Source of the DNA: Laburnicola sp. R22_1
Lineage: Eukaryota; Ascomycota; Dothideomycetes; Pleosporales; Didymosphaeriaceae
DNA: 64,000 nt
Assembly: GCA_014281115.1 (NCBI GenBank)
Contig: JACONQ010000007.1
Coordinates: 2,480,001 to 2,544,000 of the forward strand
Reading direction: 5' to 3'
Below the pieces are notes generated by a model that did no database searches, had not been told where the DNA came from, and saw nothing but the letters and a program-made list of their open reading frames with translations. Shown piece after piece: positions 22,054 through 33,089 of this stretch. Within the stretch, counting starts at the first letter, position 1, and each line of letters opens with the position of its first letter. A program made the position numbers and the translations under genes.

Positions 22054-22922
22054 CTTGTAGGTAAGCTTCGAAGACTTCAATTCAAACCAGACACTGGCAC
22101 TTCTCCAGGGTTTTTCATTGAAAAAGATCTATTTCATCAAGGTTTTGATCTCGAAAAAGATTATGGTTCTGTTTACCTGATCACCACAGACGAAGCAGGC
22201 GAGAACATGTTCGGAGTCACGGTGAACAGTGTAGTGGCAGATGAATATTCAAAAGATGCAAGTCACCTCGTGTGGAGTCTCAACCGAACCAGTTATCACG
22301 GTAATTTTAAAAGGGCTATCGTTTCACAATGTCAAGACGAGAATAACGTGATCGTGAGATCAGCGTTGGGCACATGGGTACCCCACCTTCGTTCGGGAGG
22401 GGGTACTACTGGTAATTGCAAGCATTAGGGAGCCGGCTGAGCAGTACAGTACTAAACGATCTTCAGTGTGGAATGACTACATCAGGCGCGAGTCGATATT
22501 TTATCGGGAGCACTACGGTTTTTCTGAACCCTGCCCATTCAACGAGAACGCGAATGCGGATAAGAATATCTGGGAAATTCACTTGGGAAATGAATTTGGA
22601 TACTCCACCGACCTTGAAACAGTGAATAAAGCTTTTGCTTCGGGCTACAAGATTTGGAGCTACCCACATATCGACGGAGAAACCGGATTCCGAGAGAGGG
22701 GCAGCTTTGGCGAGCCAATTCGAACTGCTCATTACAGATCTGAAAGATGATGACGCCAAACATTGGTTTGGTGGCTGGGTGAAGAAGGATAACCACGAGT
22801 ATATTGGCTCCACTAAAAACGGTAAGAAAGAATACACCCATTCAAGCACCGGTTTCTCTTACCATTTCTCTTTACAGTTGCTCTCAAATTCAAGGATACG
22901 CAGCCTCGGGACGATTTCCTGA
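22054..22922 (+). pseudogene. Unknown small protein gene, one intron, probably frameshifted
   Basis: I do not recognise the family. The frame opens at 22054; the true start may lie upstream beyond another intron, or be ATG 22207. It runs to 22411. An intron 22412-22466 (GTAATT...TACTAAAC...CAG, 55 nt) joins it in phase to 22467 and onward, bypassing the TAG at 22426. The second part contains WEIHLGNEFGYSTDLETVN and ASGYKI. Near 22670-22680 the homologous reading jumps by one base into the frame that continues as EKPDSERG...HWFGGWVKKDN...STKNGKKEYTH to 22922. The same order of motifs (WEI-x-L, F-rich segment, GYK/GYR, EK-x-D, T/S-T-K/R-NGK) is found in the small gene at 27044, so the two look like diverged paralogues. 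The shift suggests a broken gene, though an unusual splice is possible. Confidence 0.5.
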
Positions 22923-23751
22923 TATTTGTCGATTGATCGGCATGTTCTTTTCAAGGGTTTACTGTTTTTACCTCTTGTTCTGTGCTTCTGTTCTGTATTA
23001 CCTAGTACTTCTTTAGATTCTGTTATGTTTTGCTATGTAATTCCTTGGATGTTGTCATGTATTACTCTGTAATATCTTTTACTTCTGATAGGTATTGCAA
23101 TGTACTCTACTTTGCTTATATTTTGTATTCTATGAACTGTATTTTGCTTCTATCATGTAATACTATGCACTTTACCTATAATCTAATCAGGGTTTCTCGT
23201 CTTACTCCCTTTGCCGTGCTGAAACAATTGCCGCATGCCTAATCACCAGTCGAGCGAGTGTTACTGCATTGGCCTTACGCTGGGATAATTCGCGCTGCAT
23301 GCTATGAAACGCACATTTAATACTACAAGAAACACTAGAGATGGGGCATATAAGCTACAGCTCACACCGTGAGATTGCTGTTCTGCGTAAAGACGTGCAG
23401 TTCCTCCCGAGGTCTGGTAGGTCCTAAAGGGTATTCCTGAGACTCAGATCTTGTAGAACAATGAGTGGTCGCGCATTTAGATGTTCCCCATATAACGGTG
23501 TAGATCATATATGTATGTGAGTGGTGACTAGCTAGCAATGTTATGATTGGCCACAAGTGGGTCTGCAGGTACCCACGTGACATATCACATCCCGAGATCC
23601 TGGGGGGCTGTCTCGCGGCGACGACCCACCTGGGCAAGTATCCCAGCACCAAGAAACCGATCACCCCAGTATCACAGTAATACAAGGTTTTTGCACCTGC
23701 TTTCCACCGCGGAAATCGTGGGATACTGCTGGACTGAGCGCAACCGCAGTC
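22923..23751. other. T-rich spacer, no gene seen
   Basis: About 22940-23200 is strongly T-rich with repeated TATGTAATACT-like words, low-complexity rather than coding. The remainder is presumably the upstream region of the decayed P450. No gene is supported. Confidence 0.5.
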
Positions 23752-25389
23752 ATGGCACCGCTTTCGCACGCAAGCTTCTACGGCGCAGCAGCCATGCTTG
23801 TGTGCCTTCTTATTTGCAGAAATCTGAGTAAGCCACGCGATCCTCGTCGACCAAAGCAGGTACCGGCTACAATACCAATATCATTCATTGGACACGTCCT
23901 CGGCCTTTTGATCTATCGCAACCACTATTATACCAAAATTAGGTGGGCAAGGCTGCTCAGATGTCCTCAAATAGCGCCAAGTAAGCTCCTCTAACAGCGT
24001 GCCAGTCGAGAATGGAATCTGCCTATCGTTTCACTTCCCATGTTCGGTGGCAATGTGTACGTAACAAAGTCGCCCAAACTGGTATATTCACTTCAACGTC
24101 AGCCAAAATCGCTCTCATTTTTGGTACTTCGAGGCTCAATTCACAGCTAAACTTGGTGGTCTATCCCAGGCGGATGCAGACCGATGCTTTCAGGGAGTCA
24201 GGCCTGAATCAACTGATGGTTCCCCTCTCATCGATAGTTTGAAGGGTGTGAAGACAGCAATGTCTCCTCAAGGAGGTCCCAACAGGATGATGCAGGTGGC
24301 TACAGGGGTCATGGATGAGAGTATTCGAAAGTTGACGCAAGAGAGTCGATCTCGAATCGATCTAGAGTTTTGGATACAACACGTGGTAACGATGACGACC
24401 ACCGATGCGGTATACGGCGCTGGCAATCCCTATCGCGATTCTAGGGTCGAAGCCGGGTTCTGGTGAGTTCACTGCTACATCAACACCGTCAGTCTAAGAT
24501 CGTCCAGGAAATTTGCGAACGCGACCATGTTCCTGACTTTCCCTGGCATCTTACCGAGGATACTCGCGCCGAGGGCGTTGGCAGGTCGAGAAGCTGTTGT
24601 CCGAGCCATGGAGCAGTACTATGCGTCGGGTGGGCACCTTCATGCATCGCAGCTTACTATGACAAGGTATAAAGGCCAGGAAGGCACCACGAACAGCTCG
24701 GACATCGCGCGATCAGAATGCGTCAATGGATTTGCGATTGTTGCCAACTCTGTACCAGCGGCATTCTGGACCGTCTGACATATGTTCTCCGATCCTGCTC
24801 TCCTATCCCGAGTTCGCGCTGAGATCGAATCGTTCACAGCCGTTGATGAGTTTTCAACCGAGAAAGTCCAAACCCGCATCGTTGATTTGAGCCGTTTGAG
24901 AGAGGCTCAATTACTCTCCGCCGTCGTCCAAGAGACCCTCAGGTTCCGAGCTCGAGGGACCGGCCCCCGCATGGTCCTAGAGGATGTGACCCTTTCGGGA
25001 GACGAGTGCGAGTACCACATCGAGAAGGGATCCGCACTCATCCTCGCCCACGAAGGCATGCACCACGACAAAGCAGTCTGGGGCTCGGATGCAGACACTT
25101 TTGTTGCGGACCGTTTCCTACCTGGAAAAAAAAAACCCTACCAACGCCTTTAGCCGCTTTGGAGGTGGAGCGAATATGTGTCCTGGAAAATGGTTTGCGG
25201 CTGCAGAGATTGCCGCGCTGGTGACCCTGTTGGCAGTCAGATTTGATCTAAAACCTTCTGAGGGCATATGGAGAGAGCCTGGGCAGGATGAGAATGGCAA
25301 GAGAAATTACTCCCCCGCTTCGGAAGGTGATGGTCGATGTGGTCCCGAGGGTGGGGTCGGAGAACGTGGTTTGGAAGTTTGCCACGTAG
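23752..25389 (+). pseudogene. Decayed cytochrome P450 (second P450)
   Basis: The reading begins at ATG 23752 with a hydrophobic anchor (ASFYGAAAMLVCLLIC). Exon 1 ends at 23942, and an intron 23943-24005 (branch CTCTAAC, acceptor CCAG) leads to LPIVSLPMFGGNVYVTKSPKLVYSLQ. A one-base shift in a T run near 24118 is needed, then FWYFEAQFTAKLGG continues. A second in-phase intron lies at 24463-24507. The frame then meets TGA at 24777-24779 where Trp is expected (AFWTV[W]HMFSDP). It reaches the ExxR region (ETLRFRARGTGPRMVLEDV), shifts in the A10 run near 25125-25135, and finds the haem loop FSRFGGGANMCPGKWFAAAEIAAL. One more shift near 25315 restores a plausible C-terminus ending at TAG 25389. The haem-loop style resembles fungal P450s of the CYP7/CYP8-like type. 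With one stop and three shifts it is called a pseudogene; shifts at homopolymers could partly be sequencing error. Confidence 0.85.
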
Positions 25390-27043
25390 ATTCGATTTAA
25401 GTGTCAGGCTGGAGTAGGCACGTTTAGCGCAGCATTCTGAAATTAGTATACCTATCTGGCTTCTCACTCAGCCACTGCATGCATCGGTCCCCGCAATCGT
25501 GCCTCTGCAGGTGCCCCTGTCTTTCCTGGAGTTGTTGTACAGGTGTGCATGCAATTCGCGAAAACAGCTATGAGGTGCACAAGACCCAGCAAATAGAAAC
25601 CCGGAGACTGAGTGAGTGGCAGCTGGTACCGCGTGGGGACTGTCGTGTGTGAAGTCATTGTGCTTGCCACTGCACCAGTGCGCCTGACCGTTGGAGCCCA
25701 AGCGCTAGCAAGGGACGTAGTCACACATGGTACAGTTTAGGTATAGCACAGCTCAGTGTGCCGTGTGCGGAGTGCGGTGGATCATACAGCACCACGTCCT
25801 CCACTGACTCAAGACACGTTCTACGATGCAAGTCATCATGGTATGAAGTTCACTCCATCCTATTGTCTATATCCAGGCATCAATGTTACAGTCGAGACCA
25901 TCGTCACTCTCAACATATACACATTGTTCCTCCAGACGCTGGAGGCGGTTCATCATGCCCAGTAACCCACCAGTGCCCGCATCGCGCTCCTTTGCCTTAC
26001 CGGATATTAGGGCGCAGCTTACTATGGTGGGCTATTGAGCCTTGAGCGTCCGACGGTGTCTCTCGCTAGAGAAATTCAGTTCTACCTTCCATCCTCCTGA
26101 ATTCGAATATCAGATTACATAACGGGGACAAGAATGTCAGATGCGTCTATAAAAAGGCGCTGCAAGTTGCGAGTGGTGAAAGAACGTGAAAAAGTTTAAA
26201 ATATCGCCTCAACGCGCAACAGAACAAGGATCGCGGAGTCGTATCCATAAGGAGACTCAGAGATTGACTAACACAGTGAGCAAGAGTCGAGGAGAGGGCC
26301 CAACACTTTATACGATCATGCTATGAGTCCAAGAGAGCTTGGTTGCACGCCGCCTACCATAATCTGCATTTGATGTTCTTGTCGATAGTAGTGCGGGCGG
26401 GTGTGACGCGACCGCCGCCAGCAGCACTTTGTCTACGTAGGCGATGGTCGGTGCACGTCGAATGCTTTTCATCGAGTGTGACGGATATTCCTGAACATGC
26501 ATTGAGAGTGACCTATACATATCGCGCGCAGTCAGTCGAGCAAGCCTTCGTGGTTGACTTGGAGGTTCATACACTCAGTCGGTCCAAGTTGACAGGATAC
26601 AGCTACCTAGGTTTCTTTCGCACCCCATATGAAGTCTCAAATTGGGACTGACTGAGAGGGGACTCAACCTCCACCTCAATAGTCTCCTGTATGATTGTTA
26701 GTGGCGGTCCAAGTTCGCAGTTCCACGAAGCACTGACGCAGCGCAAACGGCGAGACTGTGGTGACTCAAAGCTCCCCTCTAACCTCAAGCTACTCATTAG
26801 ATTCGCTCCACGATGCTATAGCAACACATTTATTGCGCGTTCTTTCCCATATACTGCCAGCCATACAGGCGGCACAATGGTATATATACTGGCATTCCAG
26901 ATGTCCTTCCAAGTTCTGCTCTCTTGCACGAACCTCCTACCTCAATTTGCACCCTTTGTACGACATTTACACTAAATTTGAGATACGCGCAAATACCTTT
27001 CATTTATCAATCTACATTCCACAAATCACGAAAGCCTGCTGAA
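25390..27043. other. Intergenic, no convincing gene
   Basis: Short frames on both strands (for example 25464-25724 minus, 26343-26651 plus) have no recognisable domain and no splice structure I can support. The last 150 bases are C/T-rich and are probably the leader of the small gene at 27044. Confidence 0.45.
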
Positions 27044-27445
27044 ATGTCGACACCCCAAACTACCACAACGGACAACTTTGTCTCTGACGAGCAAATCAAC
27101 GACGAGCACACGCTCTGGGAAATACAGTTGTGTGTAGGAGACGCGAATGCTGCGAATAGTGAATCTCGGACTGTTACTCCTACAGGAGTAGGTTTTTCAG
27201 TCGGGTTGACGACTAATCCAGATCGAGCAAGGTTCTGTTTGGAAAAGGGCTACAGAGTCAAGGGCGAAAAGCTCGACCCTGACACAGTGTTCGAGAGGGT
27301 TAAGAGCAAGAGCCACCATTCGCATTGGGATGTCGAGGATAAGAAGCCTGAGGAACTCATTCGCGGCGAGGAGCACTTCAAACGGAAGGGCACAACTCGC
27401 AATGGCAAGTCATCTCAAGTATTGATGCCTCGGTCAAATATCTGA
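27044..27445 (+). CDS. Small protein of unknown family, about 133 aa
   Basis: The ATG at 27044 follows a C/A-rich leader typical of fungal 5' untranslated regions. The product is polar with no signal peptide or membrane segment. It contains TLWEIQL, a Gly/Phe-rich stretch (GVGFSVGLTTNP), LEKGYRVKGEKLDPDTVFERVK and KGTTRNGKSSQ. The order and wording of these motifs match the fragment at 22467-22922, which suggests an ancient duplication around the decayed P450. The 3' end is uncertain: GCAAGT near 27404 could be the donor of a GC-AG intron ending near 27450, which would extend the protein. The function is unknown. Confidence 0.5.
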   Translation: MSTPQTTTTDNFVSDEQINDEHTLWEIQLCVGDANAANSESRTVTPTGVGFSVGLTTNPDRARFCLEKGYRVKGEKLDPDTVFERVKSKSHHSHWDVEDKKPEELIRGEEHFKRKGTTRNGKSSQVLMPRSNI

Positions 27446-28351
27446 CATTGAAGGAGTCAAGTTGCACTACGTTCAGCGGAACAGTTCTGCCCGTGGGGAA
27501 TGGGGTTCAATAGGAGTTCGGAACGAACAACCACGATTGAATCCTCCGGAACGTCCGTCTAATTTTCCGAGCTAAGCGGTATTTAACATGCCGTTTTGGA
27601 CTTTGCACAATGTGTTGCTCAGTCTCCGGAGGGGGTTTTGGGGTTTCTGGAGGCTGGCTTGCTGCCGATGGAGCGATGTCTTGTTTTCTTTTGTGTGCAG
27701 ACTTTAGGATGGGGAAATCATCTTTCCAAAGTAGTTTGTACATAGTTTGCTAGATACCAGCTCATATATAAAGCACCTGCAAGCATATTCTTGCTGGGTT
27801 TCTCGATGCAGTACTCTGAGCTCATCAGCCCTACAGATGTCCAGTTGGTTTGCGAATTTCGATTTCGCAAAGCTCGCCCAGTGCGGCACGCGCAATTGTT
27901 CAGGCGATTATGCGCTCTGCGATGGCTCTATACCTCCCAAAGATATTCTTGTAAGTAACTCCAAGTACAAGAGTTTACAAAAAGCATACTAAACAGCTGA
28001 ATTTGATTTCATCAGCTAGGTATTGTTTCTCTTGGCGACCCTTGGTGAATGACATTGCGCAAGGCATCAGGGAAAGCTCGATGCGTCTGCCTAGGACGTT
28101 TAGCTACCTTATTTCATAGCTGTTGGTTACCCGCTATACCTTTTTAAAGAGTCTTCTCCGCCATTCTTATGCGCCCGTTTGTTTATTTCTTCGCCCGCGC
28201 CCTCGAGTATATAATTCAACCACCACACGACTCGATTGCAACACAAGCTTCAACCTCAGCCACAGTAAGTATACGGGCCTTTTGTGTGCCTATGTTCCAG
28301 TTGTCATTTTGCTGAATTCCCATATTCAACACACTGCTATCACAACTTCAC
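27446..28351. other. Intergenic, no convincing gene
   Basis: The region holds the 3' end of the preceding small gene and the upstream region of the ORF at 28352. Minus-strand frames at 27507-27743 and 27704-27895 are short and featureless. Confidence 0.45.
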
Positions 28352-28642
28352 ATGCCTCAACAACAAATGGAAATCGAGATTGAACGCGGTATCTTCTACT
28401 CTGTTCACTACGGGAACGAAAAAGTAGGGAGGACGATTAGCGCATATAAAGCACAGTATCTAAGGGACGAATGTGGCTGCACGGTGCACCAATACGATCA
28501 TGGGACCAAGGAAGCCGCCGACAAGCTAGCTACCTTGCGGGCAACGGACAAGACGGACGGCGGGTGGGATGGTGATTGTACCAGAGGATGTAAGGCTAGG
28601 TCAGACCTTTATCGTATTAGAGACGCTAATAAGGGCCAGTGA
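28352..28642 (+). CDS. Hypothetical small protein, 96 aa
   Basis: The ATG at 28352 sits in a good fungal context after a C/A-rich leader (TTCACATGCC). The product is soluble and polar, with a compact Cys-containing segment (DECGCTVHQYDH, then GDCTRGCKAR). I do not recognise a family. It lies in the run of very small plus-strand ORFs that follows the decayed P450. It has no signal peptide, so it is not an obvious secreted effector. Confidence 0.45.
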   Translation: MPQQQMEIEIERGIFYSVHYGNEKVGRTISAYKAQYLRDECGCTVHQYDHGTKEAADKLATLRATDKTDGGWDGDCTRGCKARSDLYRIRDANKGQ

Positions 28643-28715
28643 AAGAATTTTATCAGTACGACCCGGAGATATGAGAGCGCGGATGACATCTGGATGTTCC
28701 GAAGAGTACTAAAGC

Positions 28716-28904
28716 ATGCGTCAACGGATGCAGATCGGGCAACTTTTTCGCTTCTATGAGGTTATTAGGTCACGTTTAGATGGTTTAGCGTACTGTTGCT
28801 CCAGATGTCGTGGGGAGACAACAATCCGAACAAGTAGTTGTTCGCATTGCGGTACGCCTCCAGCCAGGACAATGAAAATTGAGGTTTACAACCACTCCCA
28901 TTAG
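28716..28904 (+). CDS. Tiny ORF with a zinc-ribbon-like CxxC pair
   Basis: The 62-aa frame starts at ATG 28716 and contains CCSRCRGETTIRTSSCSHCGTPP, that is C-x2-C, ten residues, C-x2-C-G. That spacing resembles half of a zinc ribbon like the modules in the gene at 5579-4355. No other support exists; it may be a fragment of a larger spliced gene or a chance frame. Confidence 0.3.
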   Translation: MRQRMQIGQLFRFYEVIRSRLDGLAYCCSRCRGETTIRTSSCSHCGTPPARTMKIEVYNHSH

Positions 28905-29422
28905 TTATGCTACCCTCTATCACCAAATATGGTAAGTGAAGTGTTTCTCAGATACAATCTTTTCTATATGATGATAGCGACGGCGGGAGAACATTGAGCT
29001 ATTGTTCTTCACAGTTAACACTTGCATTGTGCGGATTCCCTTTCATATAAGATCTCTTCTAAGTGAACAACTTTCTATCAACATTAAGTTGGCCATTAGA
29101 GGCGTGTGAATACCATTGGTAGAGTTACGTGGAGGGAAAAAAATCGCATTACCTTCTAAAATTTTGAAGTGAGTGTTCTCATGTGTGACTTATAGCTGGC
29201 TGTGCTCGCACGTATAGAGCATTTTTATTGGATTCACTTCTTGCATTTTACCTGTACGAAGAAGACCGGCAAACGATAGCAACCGGCTCGGTACTTTACC
29301 TCGCGACACTCCAGACGACGACTCGGCGCAAGGCCGCGCAAACGTTCCGCAGTGCGAGCATCACACCAATCCCCTTCAAACCCTCACACTTCACCAACGC
29401 ATCGCCAGGTCACAGGCCACGA
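28905..29422. other. Upstream region of the 29.4-kb gene
   Basis: AT-rich then C/T-rich DNA, probably promoter and 5' leader. The downstream frame remains open back to 29228 but without an ATG before 29423. Confidence 0.5.
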
Positions 29423-31465
29423 ATGCAATCACAAGGGAACCAGACAGCCACCATCGTGAATCTGAGGGACCAGGGTTCGTCTGTCCCTCGTGCCTTTAAA
29501 TGCGTCTCCCTGCACACTGCGAACACCGACCCCTTCAACGCGCATTCGAACGAGCTGAGGTCTTCTCCAAACATTCAAGGACACGACCTCTCCTCTTCCA
29601 CATCTCCAATCACCGCATTCTATACTTCAAATCCTTCAACTTCGCATTCTGTACGACCTTTGAGATTCTATATAACTAGCTGTATTTCAATGACCGGTCG
29701 GCCTTCAGTGCCGGGAAGCAGAGGGGATGACCCAGCGTCTTTCTCAGAACAGCTTTACGCAACGCCGAACAGTAACCCACCCGCACCATACCTCGAAGCC
29801 TACACCACCACCCACAAGGGCCCTGAAGAACATTTCGACTTCAGCGACTTGTGCAATGACAGCTATGGGGAGCCCCAAACAGAGAGCTCTGACCCCGCAG
29901 GCTACGCCCAGACCGTCCCGAGTGTCGGTGTTGACCCGGAAAGAAGCTTATCGCATCCACCGCAGCAACCAACTCCAAAGGAGGGATCACTTCGTGGCAC
30001 TGAGAGATATTCTGATGCATCTAGGCCAGGTTACAGAGGCCTAGATACAAGGAGTATGGAAACACATACCACCCATGCCCATCACAATGCCCAGCTTGCG
30101 CCCCGGCCCAGCTTCACGAGGAGCCCTGTCGTCATGCCGAACGAACCATATTACACAAAAGATTTGGCACAACCCCGTGCGCAGGCTCAGATATCACGGT
30201 TCGGACCCTACAGAGGGCAGTTTGAGTCGCCTGAAAGTGCGAGCCTGTATCGGAAATCGGCGACGCGGTTCGATAGGAAGCCTTACCGACCACCGGATGA
30301 GGACCATACCATCACAGAGATCGAGAGCAACCGCGTCCTACATGTTGAGCGCATTTATAATGCCATGACCCGTGGTGATGCGGCCAGAGACAACAAGACC
30401 TCCATTGCCATGAAACGATGGGTGCACGGGGCTTATTACGATTCCAGCTTGGTCGAAGCTTATGCACATAAGGTGCTTGATTGCCTGCTCCTACAGGCAA
30501 AAGAAGGATTCCGCGGATGGGTGCACAATGATTACGTGACAGACGACCGAAAGGGAGAAGACGAGGACCGGGACATGATCTGCGAAGGCAGATTGGACAG
30601 CATCATTCGTGCTCTGGAAGAGGAGAAGACCATTTGCGAGGATGTCATGAACTCTGCTTGCCAGATCCGCATGTTCGTGAACGCACCGAAAGCGTACGCG
30701 AACCGAAAGCACCAGAATCGGGTGGGCAATATGAAGAGAGGAAGACCCAAAGATGGGGACTCGGATGCAGGTGAAAGGCCATCAAAGGCTCGTAAGACTA
30801 ACACAAAGCCAGCAACGCGGCCTCGTCGTACAGGTTCCAATCTGCTCACTTCTTACAACCAGCAAGCGCGACGCCACATCGAAACCCCGGAGCCGTCGCC
30901 GCTTCAACGCTCAGAACCACGATTCTCGACACCGCCGTCTCAGCTTGTTGGCAGTCCCAGCATGTCCAGTCTTCCAAGGCTGGCTCCTATGATCAGATAT
31001 GAGGGAAGTCCGAACGTTGCGCTGGCTCCATCATACGCACACCATCGTATGGCCGCGATGGCCGGGATGTCATCTCCATCAATGGGGCCCCAACGGATTC
31101 CGCGTATATCCTCCATACCACCACCGCAACATTCGCCTCTCATGTCGCCTCCGCCTCTCTCCGTCGGTCATTGGTCTGCGCCTGTGACGCCTGAAGATGC
31201 GAAGCCTATACACGATCCAATCGATGCTTGGCCTTCGATGCCGGCATATGGCAGATCATTTTACCCGAGAGACGAGCCTCTCTTCGAGCAACCCTGCGGC
31301 TGGCCTCTGGAGGACCAGGCATGCAGCGGAGCTGATGCGAACCTGTTTGCCCAGCATCCAGACGCAGCGGTATTGAGTCCAAGACAACAGGAACGCGGAT
31401 CGAACGCTGCAGCCAGTTTCCAAGAGTTTTGGGAAGCCGAGCAGGGGGTCCATCATCATACATGA
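29423..31465 (+). CDS. Disordered nuclear-type protein with AT-hook-like motif
   Basis: One exon of about 680 aa is read from ATG 29423. An in-frame ATG at 29690 (MTGRPSVPGSRGDDP, 591 aa) is an equally likely start, because the sequence between is C/T-rich like a leader. The N-terminal half is low-complexity and rich in Ser, Pro, Thr, His and Gln. A compact, helical-looking region (about residues 300-435 from the first ATG) contains NRVLHVERIYNAMTRGD, KRWVHGAYYDSSLVEAYAHKVLDCLL and NSACQIRMFVNAPKAYANRKHQNRVGN. It is followed at about 438 by KRGRPKDGD, an AT-hook-like basic motif, and by a nuclear-localisation-like basic stretch. The C-terminal 200 residues are Pro/Ser-rich. This architecture fits a transcriptional regulator. 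The central region looks conserved, but I cannot name the family. Confidence 0.8.
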   Translation: MQSQGNQTATIVNLRDQGSSVPRAFKCVSLHTANTDPFNAHSNELRSSPNIQGHDLSSSTSPITAFYTSNPSTSHSVRPLRFYITSCISMTGRPSVPGSRGDDPASFSEQLYATPNSNPPAPYLEAYTTTHKGPEEHFDFSDLCNDSYGEPQTESSDPAGYAQTVPSVGVDPERSLSHPPQQPTPKEGSLRGTERYSDASRPGYRGLDTRSMETHTTHAHHNAQLAPRPSFTRSPVVMPNEPYYTKDLAQPRAQAQISRFGPYRGQFESPESASLYRKSATRFDRKPYRPPDEDHTITEIESNRVLHVERIYNAMTRGDAARDNKTSIAMKRWVHGAYYDSSLVEAYAHKVLDCLLLQAKEGFRGWVHNDYVTDDRKGEDEDRDMICEGRLDSIIRALEEEKTICEDVMNSACQIRMFVNAPKAYANRKHQNRVGNMKRGRPKDGDSDAGERPSKARKTNTKPATRPRRTGSNLLTSYNQQARRHIETPEPSPLQRSEPRFSTPPSQLVGSPSMSSLPRLAPMIRYEGSPNVALAPSYAHHRMAAMAGMSSPSMGPQRIPRISSIPPPQHSPLMSPPPLSVGHWSAPVTPEDAKPIHDPIDAWPSMPAYGRSFYPRDEPLFEQPCGWPLEDQACSGADANLFAQHPDAAVLSPRQQERGSNAAASFQEFWEAEQGVHHHT

Positions 31466-33089
31466 ACGAAGAACCGAAACAATCATCAGACCCGCGCTGG
31501 AAGCTGGCCTTGATGACATGTTTTGGCGTCGCTTTGTGCAAGTTGGCTCTGCATTTGGCGTTTATGGTATCAGAGAAGTCACGCTGGGCGCAGGCTTTCC
31601 TATTTGTTTTATGTCTCTGTGCGTCTGCTTTTTGCTCGCGACTTTGTTGAGATACCAACTGTGATTGTTGGCCACCTGGTTAGTGTGGCAGCGGTGCGAG
31701 AAGGGACGGCGTTTGTTGGTGAGGTAGATTGCTTGGATTTTGAATTTTGCTTTTGTTTCGATTCGTGGATCCTACATATCAGTTTAACGGCGCCGGAGCA
31801 GCAAGAATGGGGGCATTTTTTGCGCCAGGTTTGACGTCAGTTATTAGCGGTATTAGCGCGGTTGCTTGCATTAACCATGTACCATAGCCATCATCATTAT
31901 TATCTTCAACACAGCAGACTTTGAGTCTTTGAATCTTCGTATAGTAGTAGTCTAGTTTTTTCCTCCAACAATTCCACTCTTGATGGTCCTAGAAACGCGA
32001 CCCACCAGAGTGAATGAAAATGCACGTGATGGTAGCGAACCAGCAATTACTAATCAGGACAAGTGCACTTGCCCCACCCAGACGCCAGAACCTCGTGGAC
32101 AAACGCTTAGAATTCCGCCTCCCTTCGATATTCCGCGTAGCAAACGCATGTAGCCTTATGATGACACTCGTTGCTGCTTTACCAATGACTCATTTCCGCG
32201 ATCCTACGACCCTCCGGTGAGCCTCATCGATGGCGCAATCTGCCACAAGCCTGAAAGGTCGCGCCTCGTGGACACGAGTCAGGCTCCACGCGGATGATAT
32301 CATGGGTTTGATGAAGCGTTTACAACAGTATTGCGTGCTGACAGGGGCCTCGATGTTCGGAAGTATGAACCGCTTTTTCAGTCCAAGTAGGATTGCGTGC
32401 TGACAGGGGTCTCCGTGTTCGGAAGTGTGAGCCGCTGCGTCAGTCTACCTGATGAATGCATGATCGGATCTCCATTAAGGATGTAGCTAACTTTAGCAGA
32501 ATGACTAGCAATGGCTGGGAACAATGCAACGGCTCGAAGGGAGAAGTTAGAAGGTAACTATCAGTAGTCGATCATTAATACATTACTAGTCAAGGTACGC
32601 CTCCATCGTGGACAGCATGATTGTTCAGCGCGGCAGATAATTATCTTCACTCAAGCCTCACTTCCGCAAGCCCATTGCTGCCATGAACCAAGCCATCGAC
32701 CCAAAGCCTCGGGCCCAAAAAACGATCCGTCGGGGCCATGGAAACAGGAATCGCCGGACCGTCCATCTCTTGCGTATCCGGACCATCCCAATGGCGCGGT
32801 TGATGAATTCAACCGCTGCTACGACACATGGTGCATTACAGTAGGCCCAGGGATAGATAAATCGCTCGGCGATCCGCTGTGAGGGTTCATTATGGTCTCA
32901 TCATCGGCAGCACTCATTCAAAAAGATGTATCTCATGTTAACAGCCGGCATGGGCTTTGCTATAGCATCGATCACAGCGGCGTCCAAGATCGGAGTCGTA
33001 GACAGGGCTGCCAACGTAGCGTAGTACGGCGTACAACTACGGCCCATAGCGATCACGTGAGCCGTACGTAATACGCTCTGCCCTAGGCT
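31466..33089. other. Intergenic spacer before the transposon nest
   Basis: No gene is supported. The region holds the 3' end of the preceding gene, a 62-bp-period direct repeat (32330-32445) and, from about 33090, a sharp change to very AT-rich DNA that marks the start of hAT-1. Confidence 0.5.
32330..32445. repeat. Direct repeat, two copies at a 62-bp period
   Basis: Segments 32330-32383 and 32392-32445 share ATTGCGTGCTGACAGGGG and later TGTTCGGAAGT and GCCGC/ACCGC words. They differ at a handful of positions, mostly transitions. The function is unknown. Confidence 0.8.

Noticed and set aside
20272..28904. A secondary-metabolite biosynthetic cluster around the P450s
   Set aside because: Two P450 sequences are present but I see no polyketide synthase, peptide synthetase, terpene cyclase, transporter or cluster regulator.
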